Positions 21,423-28,913 of a DNA stretch of 28,920 bases are shown piece after piece. The notes beneath the pieces are model-generated. The model saw only the letters and a list, made by a program, of their open reading frames with translations. It did not search any database and was not told where the DNA came from. The stretch comes from an uncultured Lachnospiraceae bacterium (lineage in GTDB: Bacteria > Bacillota > Clostridia > Lachnospirales > Lachnospiraceae): the NCBI GenBank assembly GCA_910587045.1, contig CAJULG010000020.1, forward strand, positions 1-28,920, given 5' to 3'. Position 1 is the stretch's first letter. Each line of letters begins with the position of its first letter. Both the position numbers and the translations under genes were made by a program.

Positions 21423-23624
21423 TCACTTCAGTACCACTGCTGAATAAGACCCGCAGCCATACGATACTGCAACTGCACTCTTATACTGTTTTTCATCAAT
21501 CCCCTTCGCCGCTTTCATCACCTGCATATTGGCACTGGCCGCCCGGCAGTCACCGGTCGTCTCGCGCACATCGATCACCTTACGTCCGGCAAATATCCGT
21601 TCCAATACTGCTTCCTCTGATTCCTTTGCCGCCTGATTACTCGTAATGGCATAAATTGCTTCTATCTGTCCGGCTTCCATTTCTGCCAGAGCCAATGCTC
21701 TGGTAATCGCCTCCGTCATTGCATCCGCCTCTGTATACCCGGCCTGTCCTGCCGAATGTGTACAGGCATATCCGGCAATCTGGGCGTATTTATGTGCCTG
21801 CCGCTTCCTTGCACTGGCTTCGGTCTCCAGACATATGGTAGAACTGCCTTCTCCTAAGGTTCGGTCACCGTTTATATGACTGTGTTCATAGAAGTATGTA
21901 ACCATATCAGAACCCTCATCGGTTCCTGCTGCCAGCATAATATCCTCGTTTCCCTTTTCCAGGACATCACAGGCATAACAGATACTCTGGATTCCTGCCT
22001 GTGTACCGTTGGCTATAGTTGCGCAATAGCCTTTTGTCTTCGTAAAAATAGAAAAATGTCCACCGGCTGCATTATATACTGTATTCGGAAAGGTAAAAGC
22101 ACTGCCGGCTGTTGTACCCTTCTCGCAGATATTTTTCTGAAAATTAGAAACCTCTGTTACCGGGCCTGCAGATGTACCGATGATCGTTCCGATCCTGCGT
22201 TCATTTTCCTCCGTTACCGTAATACCGGCACTGGTTAACGCATCAATCCCGCTGATCAACTGCAACTGACTGAATTTGTCCAGCTTACGAAAGACACCAA
22301 GCTTTACTCCCCGCTCTGTAAAATCCTTCATTTCCAGATTCACACGGGCTGTGCCAGCAGCTTCATCCGTATCTTCACTGAATACCTGTCCAAATCCGGT
22401 AACAAATATCCGTTCCCTTGGAACATCTTCAACCGGATGTTCACCCTTAGCAAAGATAATACTTGCATTGGTACCTCCAAAAGCAAACGAGTTGGACATT
22501 GCCATCGGGATCGCCTTTTGGCGGCTTTCATTTGCTACGAAATCCAGTTCTCCGGCCTTTTCTGCCAGAACCGCCTTATCCTCCTCCGAATAACCGATGG
22601 TCGGAGGCAGAATATCCTCACTGACAGCCTTAACGGTAAATACTGCTTCCACTGCACCTGCCGCTCCCAGACAATGACCGGTCATGGACTTCGTGGAACT
22701 GACGGATACATCCGTCCCGTCAAAAATAGTATGCAACGATAAAAATTCCGCTTCGTCATTCTTTGCCGTACCGGTTCCATGCGCATTGATATATGCGATC
22801 TCTCCGGGTACTGCGTCTGCAGATTTCAAGGCACGCTGAATGACATCCATCTGCCCCTGTCCGGTCGGATCCGGTGCGGTAATATGATATGCATCGCAAT
22901 TCACACCATAACCGGCAACTTCACAATAGATCCTTGCGCCTCTGGCAACAGCATGCTCATATTCCTCTACCACCAGGATACCGGAACCCTCACCCAGTGT
23001 AATTCCCTTACTGTGATTTAACGGAGAACAGCTCTCTACGGATAATGCCTGCAGCGCATGGAATCCGGCAAATGCCAGTGAAGAAAAAGGATCTGTACCA
23101 CCGGCCAGAAACAGGCTTCCATTACCGGATCGGATCAGGTCACAGGCATATGCAATACTCATTGTTCCTGCTGCACATGCATTTACAATATTCGCCGTCA
23201 CCCCGTTCAGACCCAGATAAGCGGCAGTATTATTTGCAATAGAAGAAGCCGCCATATTAGAAATCCGGCTGTCATCCTCCCTGCCTTCCTTCTGGGCAGT
23301 CAGGTATTCATCAATGCTGACAGCACCGCCAATACAGCTTCCCACGATAATACCGGCTTCTCCAATCTTCTTTTGAAGTCCGGCATCTGCTATCGCTTCC
23401 TGCGACGCCTTGATACACAGACGGACAGACCGGTCAAACTGAGGTGCAGGAAGCTCCTTACACTTCACCTCCCCGCCAAGCCTGGCATAACAGCCCTCCG
23501 TATTCACCGAGGTTACCTCTGCAATACCGGACTTCCCCTTCTGTATATTGTCCCAGCTCTCCTCCACATTATTGCCGACCGGACATACGATTCCCAGTCC
23601 GGTAATTACACATCGCTTTTTCAT
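21423..23624 (-). CDS. Tandem beta-ketoacyl-ACP synthase: active KS fused to inactive KSbeta-like domain
   Basis: The protein has 733 residues, about twice FabF. Domain 1 (1 to about 400) is a complete FabF-type ketosynthase: Cys150 in NACAAGTMS, His282 in NAHGTGTAKND and His317 in KSMTGHCLGAAG. Domain 2 (about 405-733) has the same fold signs (IIGTSAGPVTE, GHFSIF, MLAAGTDEG, GEGSSTICLE), but the position of the cysteine is Thr541 (NGTQAG), the first His is lost (YAITSNQAA), and the second His is Asp692 (TTGDCRAASANM). This is the KSalpha/KSbeta (chain length factor) arrangement in one chain. The start follows the ACP stop by three bases with GGAGG inside the ACP end. It likely sets the chain length of a special acyl product. 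Confidence 0.88.
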   Translation of the reverse strand: MKKRCVITGLGIVCPVGNNVEESWDNIQKGKSGIAEVTSVNTEGCYARLGGEVKCKELPAPQFDRSVRLCIKASQEAIADAGLQKKIGEAGIIVGSCIGGAVSIDEYLTAQKEGREDDSRISNMAASSIANNTAAYLGLNGVTANIVNACAAGTMSIAYACDLIRSGNGSLFLAGGTDPFSSLAFAGFHALQALSVESCSPLNHSKGITLGEGSGILVVEEYEHAVARGARIYCEVAGYGVNCDAYHITAPDPTGQGQMDVIQRALKSADAVPGEIAYINAHGTGTAKNDEAEFLSLHTIFDGTDVSVSSTKSMTGHCLGAAGAVEAVFTVKAVSEDILPPTIGYSEEDKAVLAEKAGELDFVANESRQKAIPMAMSNSFAFGGTNASIIFAKGEHPVEDVPRERIFVTGFGQVFSEDTDEAAGTARVNLEMKDFTERGVKLGVFRKLDKFSQLQLISGIDALTSAGITVTEENERRIGTIIGTSAGPVTEVSNFQKNICEKGTTAGSAFTFPNTVYNAAGGHFSIFTKTKGYCATIANGTQAGIQSICYACDVLEKGNEDIMLAAGTDEGSDMVTYFYEHSHINGDRTLGEGSSTICLETEASARKRQAHKYAQIAGYACTHSAGQAGYTEADAMTEAITRALALAEMEAGQIEAIYAITSNQAAKESEEAVLERIFAGRKVIDVRETTGDCRAASANMQVMKAAKGIDEKQYKSAVAVSYGCGSYSAVVLK

Positions 23625-23627
23625 AAA

Positions 23628-23876
23628 CTAAGCCTCCGCATGTTCCACAACATAACTGGTCAATGCATTAATATCCCGAAAGTTCGTCTTATCAACACCT
23701 GTCATATTGACACTGAACAAATCATCAATTCCGGCAATGATTTCCAGAGAATCCACAGAGTCCAGTCCGATATCTCCGCCGAATAATTCTGAATCCTCTT
23801 CTAAGATTTCCTCCGGTATCCTTAAATTCTCCACTAACATTGCTTTGATCTTTGCTGCTACTTCTGTTCTTTCCAT
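23628..23876 (-). CDS. Acyl carrier protein
   Basis: An 82-residue acidic protein with the phosphopantetheine site Ser40 in GLDSVDSLEI, flanked by the usual four-helix ACP pattern (helix 1 to about 18, LEEDSELFGGDIG loop, helix 2 from Val41, and a final helix near 70-80). It carries the growing chain for the neighbouring ketosynthase. The DSVDSLE motif departs from the usual DSLDxVE of housekeeping ACPs, consistent with a dedicated carrier. The ATG has an AAGGAAG site; a small hairpin GGAGCA-T-TGCTCC (23916-23928) lies upstream. Confidence 0.92.
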   Translation of the reverse strand: MERTEVAAKIKAMLVENLRIPEEILEEDSELFGGDIGLDSVDSLEIIAGIDDLFSVNMTGVDKTNFRDINALTSYVVEHAEA

Positions 23877-23946
23877 TTTATAACTTCCTTTCTGCTATGA
23901 ATGATTTCTTTATCTGGAGCATTGCTCCGCATCAAGCGTAATACAC

Positions 23947-24624
23947 TTAATATTCTTCTGTAACTGCTGCCTCTCCCGGCAGTTCCTGTACGGCATCATA
24001 CTCTTTATAGCATTCTGCCTCTTCCAGTTCCAGCTTCATCAGGCGGATCCGTTCTCTCGCCTCAGCCGCCACCTGCTTTGCATACATGGACTTTCGCAAT
24101 TCTTTTGGGCATTCCAGTTTATAAGCATCGCTGACCATAATGCGTTTCCGTTCTCCGAACAACACCTTATAAGCACCGGTATGGGCACATTCAACCACAG
24201 GGGCTCCGGTTTTCTCTGCCAGTACAGCAAACCCCGGCTGAAATTCATTCATCTCTTCCTTTGAAGTCTTTCCTTCCGGAAAAATAAGGATCGAATGTCC
24301 GTCTTCGATCAATTTCCGGCAGGTATCATACCAGCCTGTATCCATTCCTGTACGATCCACCGGAACACTGCCGTACGCCTTCAGAAACATGCTGAACTGC
24401 TTCTTATCATACCAGTCCTTGGCAATCAGAAAATACGGTTTCTTCTTATGCAGAACAGAAGCGATCAGCGCACCGTCCTTATGACTCATATGGTTACAGA
24501 TAAATACCACCGGATGCTCCATGTTCATGACTTCCATATCCTCATATTCGATTTTAGGACGGTATGCGATATACATACCTGCCTGAATCAGTCCTCTTAG
24601 CAATCCTTGTGCCAGTTTACTCAT
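23947..24624 (-). CDS. PlsC-type 1-acylglycerol-3-phosphate acyltransferase
   Basis: The protein has 225 residues. The acyltransferase motif I is NHMSHKD (44-50, HX4D), motif II is around VPVDRTG (87-93), and motif III is FPEGKTS (115-121). An N-terminal hydrophobic segment may associate it with the membrane. Such enzymes transfer an acyl group from acyl-ACP or acyl-CoA to a glycerol phosphate or similar acceptor. As the first gene of the KS/ACP/KR/DH operon it could attach the specialised chain to a lipid. The ATG at 24624 has a GAAGGA site. Downstream, 70 bases separate it from ACP. Confidence 0.88.
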   Translation of the reverse strand: MSKLAQGLLRGLIQAGMYIAYRPKIEYEDMEVMNMEHPVVFICNHMSHKDGALIASVLHKKKPYFLIAKDWYDKKQFSMFLKAYGSVPVDRTGMDTGWYDTCRKLIEDGHSILIFPEGKTSKEEMNEFQPGFAVLAEKTGAPVVECAHTGAYKVLFGERKRIMVSDAYKLECPKELRKSMYAKQVAAEARERIRLMKLELEEAECYKEYDAVQELPGEAAVTEEY

Positions 24625-24684
24625 ATTCCTTCACACCTTTATTTTCTTTTGTTCTCAAACTATGCCTGGCAATCTTAAACTATG

Positions 24685-24710
24685 ATTCTCATACCATATG
24701 GTATAAGAAT
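24685..24710. promoter_or_regulatory. 26-bp near-perfect palindrome, likely TetR operator
   Basis: The centre ATACCATATGGTAT is a perfect 14-bp palindrome; outer arms ATTCTC and AAGAAT extend it to 26 bp with one mismatched pair. It lies 61 to 86 bases upstream of the plsC-like start, in the gap between that gene and the TetR gene. No clear -35/-10 pair is resolved here. Its size and symmetry fit a TetR-family binding site. Confidence 0.7.
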
Positions 24711-24742
24711 TATGTACATGGCAATACACAGACGATTTGACA

Positions 24743-24757
24743 TAGTTTTCAAAACTA
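24743..24757. promoter_or_regulatory. Second palindrome in the same gap
   Basis: TAGTTTT-C-AAAACTA is a 15-base perfect inverted repeat, 33 bases from the large palindrome and further upstream of the plsC-like gene. It may be another regulator site, loosely recalling the AT-rich symmetric sites of fatty-acid repressors. Chance occurrence in AT-rich DNA is possible. Confidence 0.35.
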
Positions 24758-24784
24758 CAGAATATAATATATCAGATTTTGTTG

Positions 24785-24832
24785 AAAAAAAAGAAACAAA
24801 AACAGCCCGGTGTACAAAAACCATACACCGAG
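24785..24832 (-). terminator. Intrinsic terminator after the TetR gene
   Basis: On the minus strand CGGTGTA (24824-24830) and TACACCG (24808-24814) pair around a nine-base loop, followed by CTGTTTTTGTTTC and a longer T-rich run. It lies about 40 bases past the TetR stop at 24869. Confidence 0.8.
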
Positions 24833-24868
24833 CCGAGAATGTACTAAAAAATCATTCTTTATTTCGTT

Positions 24869-25414
24869 TTAACCGGAACCATTTTCAAAGAAAACAGAAA
24901 ATAATTCCTTTATCTGTTCCAGTTCCTTTAACAGCGATGTCTTCATCCCCTGTTCCAGCCATTCCGCTATCGTTCCCTGCACCGCATACTTACTGGTCTG
25001 GATCAATGCCCGTCTGTTCTGCTCCGACAGCTTCTGCCCGGTTGTCTGTAATTCAAAATAATGCCGCAGGACAATTTCTACCATACTGCGCACATACCGG
25101 TACATTTCCTCTTTCTTCGCAGAACCGAATAAATGACGGACAATCCTCGGATTCTCCTCCAGGAACTCAAATATGTCCTTTGCCGATTCAAAAATTGAAA
25201 TTCCTTCATCCAACAGCCCGATCATCCGCCGGGTTTCCCGTTCCAGAATATCCTCAATGATATTATAGGTATCATCATAATAATAGTAAAAGGTATTCCG
25301 GGTCAGTCCACATTCCTCCACTATATCTTTTACCATCACCTTTTCAAAATTTCTGTCCTTCAATAATTTCAGAAAGGCGGTCTCTATCGCATTTTTCGTT
25401 ATCTGCTGTTTCAC
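24869..25414 (-). CDS. TetR/AcrR-family transcriptional regulator
   Basis: The protein has 181 residues. The N-terminal helix-turn-helix is clear: ITKNAIETAFLKLLKDRNFEKVM, then VKDIVEECGLTRNTFYYYYDD (29-49). The C-terminal ligand domain is helical, of the TetR_C_7 type, without a recognisable ligand motif. The start is a GTG with an AGGA site eight bases ahead. It sits at the head of the lipid cluster, separated by its own terminator, and the 26-bp palindrome lies in between; it most likely represses the cluster in response to an acyl compound (inference). Confidence 0.88.
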   Translation of the reverse strand: MKQQITKNAIETAFLKLLKDRNFEKVMVKDIVEECGLTRNTFYYYYDDTYNIIEDILERETRRMIGLLDEGISIFESAKDIFEFLEENPRIVRHLFGSAKKEEMYRYVRSMVEIVLRHYFELQTTGQKLSEQNRRALIQTSKYAVQGTIAEWLEQGMKTSLLKELEQIKELFSVFFENGSG

Positions 25415-25454
25415 GGGTAATTCCTGCCTGATTTCATCATTCTACCAACATATT

Positions 25455-25483
25455 ATGTTACAGGATTTCCCTGATAATTACAA
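25455..25483 (-). promoter_or_regulatory. Possible promoter of the TetR gene
   Basis: Minus strand TTGTAA (25478-25483), a 17-base spacer and TAACAT (25455-25460), with the start near 25448 and a leader of about 35 bases. The hexamers are moderate matches. Confidence 0.4.
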
Positions 25484-25559
25484 GACCTAATCGAAGCAGT
25501 CTTAAATTTCATGTTTACAAATCAAAGGCAGTATGATATTATTTTTAGACTTAATCGGA
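25483..25559. repeat. Direct repeat AGACYTAATCGRA in the tetR-trkH gap
   Basis: AGACCTAATCGAA (25483-25495) and AGACTTAATCGGA (25547-25559) match at 11 of 13 positions, 64 bases apart, roughly six helical turns. They lie on either side of the trkH promoter; the left copy also touches the -35 box of the TetR gene. Confidence 0.4.
25514..25542 (+). promoter_or_regulatory. Promoter of trkH-trkA
   Basis: TTTACA (25514-25519), a 17-base spacer and TATTAT (25537-25542). The start near 25549 gives a leader of about 73 bases, too short for a c-di-AMP (ydaO) riboswitch. Confidence 0.65.
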
Positions 25560-25621
25560 TTACCACATATTAACAGACATTTGACTGGCAGCCTGTAAGG
25601 ACTGTTGGAAAGGATCACAGC

Positions 25622-26953
25622 ATGAATAAATGGCTACATCAATTAACCAATACACGGACGATTGCTTTCAGTTTTCTGATCATCATTCTGTCCGGCACCC
25701 TTCTGCTAACACTCCCTGCAGCCTCTGTCAGCGGTCAGCCTACATCTTTTCCAGATGCTCTGTTTACCGCAGTCAGCGCCACCTGTGTAACAGGACTATC
25801 CGTACAAAATACCGGTCTTTACTGGTCTCTCTTCGGCCAGATTGTCATATTGTTCATGATACAGATCGGCGGGCTTGGCTTTATGACATTCATGGGAATG
25901 CTCTCCATCTTTCTAAAACGCAAGATAAGTCTGACTGAACGTAAGATCCTGATGCAGTCTGCCGGCAATATGCGGCTTAGCGGAATGGTTCGTCTGGTAA
26001 AACATATTGTTCAAAGTACCCTGCTGTTTGAATTGTTCGGAAGTCTTTTACTAAGCATCCGCTTTATTCCCCAGTTTGGACTTTTGAAAGGAATTTACTA
26101 TTCCGTCTTTCATTCCGTTTCCGCATTCTGCAATGCGGGTTTCGATCTAATGGGCGCCTCTTCTTCTCTTACTGCTTATGAAAGTGACTGGCTGGTAAAT
26201 ATTACGATCATGCTGCTCATCATCTGCGGCGGCCTCGGATTTCTGGTATGGACAGAGATCAGCATAAAAAAATGGCATTTCGCTGAATATTCCTTACATG
26301 CAAAAATCGTATTATTGACTACTGCTGTTCTGCTTCTGACCGGAACGATCGGTTATCTGATCTTTGAATGGAATGGCAGTATGGCCGGTTATCCATTGCC
26401 AAAGCGAATTCTATCCTCTCTGTTTATGTCAGTAACAACAAGAACCGCCGGGTTCAACACGCTGGATCTTAGCGCCTTATCCAATGCAGGACTGATTCTT
26501 TCTCTGATCCTGATGTTTATAGGAGGCAGTCCCGGTTCGACTGCCGGCGGAATTAAGACGACTACGATCGCTGTTATTATTCTGACTGTGATTCATCTGT
26601 CAAAGGGAAATGAGAATGTAACCGTAATGAAAAAGCGTCTGGATCATTCTACCATCCGTCAGGCCGCAGCGATCATGCTTGTTTACCTGACCGGGATTTT
26701 ACTTTCCTGTATGGCGATCTGCTTTATAGAATCGGACAGTCTGGGCAGTATTTTGTTTGAAATTGTATCTGCGATCGGTACCGTCGGTCTGTCTCAGGGA
26801 ATTACTGCCGGACTCTGCGATATCTCAAAGTTCATACTTATCCTTCTGATGTATGGCGGAAGGATCGGTGCATTGTCACTGTTAATGGTATTTCGTGAGC
26901 GGGCAAAGGAGGCCCCTCTTCGAAGACCAACAGAAAAAATATTAATCGGATAG
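25622..26953 (+). CDS. Potassium uptake protein, TrkH/KtrB family channel subunit
   Basis: Membrane subunit that moves K+ (often with Na+) into the cell. It has 443 residues with four M-P-M repeats. The pore loops are visible in order: TAVSATCVTGLS (about 49-60), SVSAFCNAGFD, VTTRTAGFNT and SAIGTVGLSQG, each with the central Gly of the selectivity filter. The length is closer to KtrB than to E. coli TrkH. The ATG has an AAAGGATC site. The NAD-binding regulatory subunit gene follows after 10 bases. Confidence 0.93.
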   Translation: MNKWLHQLTNTRTIAFSFLIIILSGTLLLTLPAASVSGQPTSFPDALFTAVSATCVTGLSVQNTGLYWSLFGQIVILFMIQIGGLGFMTFMGMLSIFLKRKISLTERKILMQSAGNMRLSGMVRLVKHIVQSTLLFELFGSLLLSIRFIPQFGLLKGIYYSVFHSVSAFCNAGFDLMGASSSLTAYESDWLVNITIMLLIICGGLGFLVWTEISIKKWHFAEYSLHAKIVLLTTAVLLLTGTIGYLIFEWNGSMAGYPLPKRILSSLFMSVTTRTAGFNTLDLSALSNAGLILSLILMFIGGSPGSTAGGIKTTTIAVIILTVIHLSKGNENVTVMKKRLDHSTIRQAAAIMLVYLTGILLSCMAICFIESDSLGSILFEIVSAIGTVGLSQGITAGLCDISKFILILLMYGGRIGALSLLMVFRERAKEAPLRRPTEKILIG

Positions 26954-26963
26954 GAGAAATGAT

Positions 26964-27614
26964 ATGAAAACCGTCTTAATCATCGGAATGGGAACTGTAG
27001 GAAAATATCTGGCATATCGAATGCAGGAATTAGGAAACGAAGTTATGATCGTTGATAAAAATGAAGAACGCATTCAGGAGCTTTCTGTTCTGTTTCAAAA
27101 TGCTTTTACCGGCGACTGTGAAAATGAAAGCATCCTCCGTTCTCTCGGTGTCAACAATTTTGATTACTGTTTTGTAACCATTGGTGAAAGTTCTTATGCC
27201 TCTCTGGACATCACCGCTCTGCTGAAGGAACTGGGTGCAAAATATGTCATAACAAAAGCAAAGCATGCACGCCAGGCCGAATTTCTGAAAAAAATCGGTG
27301 CTGACGAAGTATTCTTCCCTGAACGGGAAATTGCGGAAAAGCTGGCAGTCCGTTATAACGCAAAAAATATATTTGATTATATTGAACTGACAAGCGAGTA
27401 TTCCATCTTTGAACTTCCTATTCTGAAAGAATGGGAAGGAAAAGGCATTCACGAACTGAATATCCGACGGATCTACCATGTAAATATCATTGCAGTTAAA
27501 CGGGAAGAAGTTCTGATTCCACTCTCTGGCGAAGATCTCATCTTTCAGGAGAATGATCATATTGTCATCATCGGAAAATCCTCAGATGCATTCCGCCTTT
27601 CTGCCAGAACCTAG
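26964..27614 (+). CDS. TrkA/KtrA-family potassium uptake regulatory protein (RCK)
   Basis: Cytoplasmic gating subunit that binds nucleotides and controls the TrkH/KtrB channel. It has 216 residues. The Rossmann domain has GMGTVG (8-13) and Asp31 at the end of strand 2, so it should bind NAD(H)/ATP; residues about 140-216 form the RCK_C domain (YSIFELPIL, GEDLIFQENDHIVIIG). The ATG has an AGGAG site. It ends overlapping by four bases the 3' end of a convergent gene. Confidence 0.93.
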   Translation: MKTVLIIGMGTVGKYLAYRMQELGNEVMIVDKNEERIQELSVLFQNAFTGDCENESILRSLGVNNFDYCFVTIGESSYASLDITALLKELGAKYVITKAKHARQAEFLKKIGADEVFFPEREIAEKLAVRYNAKNIFDYIELTSEYSIFELPILKEWEGKGIHELNIRRIYHVNIIAVKREEVLIPLSGEDLIFQENDHIVIIGKSSDAFRLSART

Positions 27615-27943
27615 GAAACTCCATCCGAACCTTCCTGCTCCTTATCGATTAATTCCAGCGCCATGTCTACCATTCTGCCCCAACGCTGCGCCTTGATCAC
27701 ATCGGAATACAGTTCACCACCATAATACAGATAAAACCATTCCCGCTCCTCCACTGTAGGATTCTTTTCTCCGGTTTCATCCATCATTTCTTCCGTTACA
27801 CGGGTATGAAACTCTAAAAACTCTTTCATAAAGTCCTGAAACTGCAGTGCCATTAACCGGTTGAAGTCCTCACGATACTCTACCGTATCCCGATGTCTGG
27901 CAAATCGTTTCTTCAATTCTTCCCTTCCCGGCATTCTGTTCAT
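27611..27943 (-). CDS. Hypothetical protein, helical and charged
   Basis: The protein has 110 residues. It is rich in Glu, Arg and Lys with no cysteine and no membrane segment; most of it looks alpha-helical, with WFYLYYGGELYSD and AQRWGRMVDMALELI in the last part. The ATG at 27943 has an AGAGG site seven bases ahead; the frame opens six codons earlier without one. The stop overlaps the trkA stop by four bases, tail to tail. Family not recognised; it follows the TraX-like gene by 31 bases and is probably co-transcribed with it. Confidence 0.7.
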   Translation of the reverse strand: MNRMPGREELKKRFARHRDTVEYREDFNRLMALQFQDFMKEFLEFHTRVTEEMMDETGEKNPTVEEREWFYLYYGGELYSDVIKAQRWGRMVDMALELIDKEQEGSDGVS

Positions 27944-27974
27944 ACTATCTACCTCTTTCATAAGCTACAGGTTT

Positions 27975-28763
27975 TTATGCAATACCCATGCACAGACAGA
28001 TTACCCATAATAACAGCAAATGTACAGGATAAAACGCATAGAATACCCATTTCAGTTTCCAGCCCCGTTCTCCGTTATAATATCCAACGGGAAGCAGGAT
28101 CAGAAATGCACTTGCCTCAAGAAAGCTGGAAAACATCAGAACCAGACAGGACATGGCGGATGCCAGGATTCTCCTCTGACGAAGCAGATACATGATAATG
28201 ATCGCCAATACTCCGATCGCTCCATAATCTGTACGGAGCAAAAGCCCGAGCCCCATTCCTGCCACAGTGATCCCGATATTGATAAATACCTTCAGCATCT
28301 CATTGAATTCTATGCCCTGTATGATCTTAATCCCGATCACTGCCGCCAGTCCGATCGCCAATGTAAAGAATACATTCTGGTAGGTAAATTCCAGAAGCTG
28401 TCCGGAAAAAATCTGTTCCCTGCTCAGATTAAATGCAAAATCAAACGGTATCTCTGAAATCAGTGCAAATATTATCAGGCGCAGTAAATATTTCCACTGA
28501 TTTCTGGTATGCTCCAATCCTTCAATCAATAAAAATATAAAGATCGGAAAGCCCAGCCTGCCAATGATCCGCATGACCAGATAGACGATCACGATCGGTT
28601 CTACCGGCCCCATATCCAGCATGGTATTGATTCCCTGCTGCCGCATGATCCTTTCCAGGATCACTGCCGCCGTATGATCAATAAACATAGCAATAATGGC
28701 GATCATCTTAATGGTGCTTCCCGGAATTCCCCTCTTTTTCTCTACTTCCACTTCTGTATCCAC
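27975..28763 (-). CDS. TraX family membrane protein
   Basis: The protein has 262 residues with about eight membrane helices. The N-terminal STIKMIAIIAMFIDHTAAV (about 16-34) with the Asp-His pair, RIIGRLGFPIFIFLLIEG, and the later NVFFTLAIG are typical of the TraX family. TraX of the F plasmid acetylates pilin; chromosomal copies in Firmicutes probably act as membrane acyltransferases on unknown targets, like other acyltransferase-3 relatives. The start is a GTG at 28763 with GAGGAA ahead. No conjugation genes are nearby. Confidence 0.85.
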   Translation of the reverse strand: MDTEVEVEKKRGIPGSTIKMIAIIAMFIDHTAAVILERIMRQQGINTMLDMGPVEPIVIVYLVMRIIGRLGFPIFIFLLIEGLEHTRNQWKYLLRLIIFALISEIPFDFAFNLSREQIFSGQLLEFTYQNVFFTLAIGLAAVIGIKIIQGIEFNEMLKVFINIGITVAGMGLGLLLRTDYGAIGVLAIIIMYLLRQRRILASAMSCLVLMFSSFLEASAFLILLPVGYYNGERGWKLKWVFYAFYPVHLLLLWVICLCMGIA

Positions 28764-28792
28764 AATCGTATTCCTCTTTCTCTTTTTTGACC

Positions 28793-28821
28793 ATTCTAAT
28801 TCAGAATCACGATTCCGTCAA
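28793..28821 (-). promoter_or_regulatory. Promoter of the TraX-like gene, with spacer dyad
   Basis: Minus strand TTGACG (28816-28821), a 17-base spacer and TAGAAT (28793-28798). The spacer holds a dyad GAATC-GT-GATTC (28804-28815), which might bind a repressor. The start near 28786 gives a leader of about 23 bases. Confidence 0.6.
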
Positions 28822-28871
28822 CGATAAAGTATCCTCAGTCAGAAGAAGCCCATTCCTTCCGGGAAAGAAAG

Positions 28872-28913
28872 GGGCTGTCGCTTTAACGAATGAAAATTCG
28901 TGAAACGGCAGCT
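28872..28913 (-). terminator. Long terminator-like hairpin at right edge
   Basis: GCTGTCG-TTT-ACGAAT pairs with ATTCGT-AAACGGCAGC around a GAAA loop, with one bulge and few mismatches. On the minus strand it is followed by CCCCTTTCTTT. It probably ends a minus-strand gene lying beyond the right edge of the window. Confidence 0.55.

Noticed and set aside
24682..25260. 192-codon plus-strand open frame covering the operator and the tetR gene
   Set aside because: It runs through the palindrome and terminator and is antisense to the TetR gene; low-complexity Pro/Ser content.
25415..25621. c-di-AMP (ydaO-type) riboswitch upstream of trkH
   Set aside because: Potassium transporter genes in Firmicutes often have one, but the predicted leader is only about 73 bases and no conserved ydaO elements are recognised.
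27030..27560. 176-codon minus-strand open frame opposite trkA
   Set aside because: Antisense shadow of a clear RCK protein; no ribosome site or recognisable motif.
27975..28763. Conjugative element signalled by TraX
   Set aside because: No relaxase, coupling protein, type IV secretion or integrase genes in the window; chromosomal TraX homologues are common in Firmicutes.
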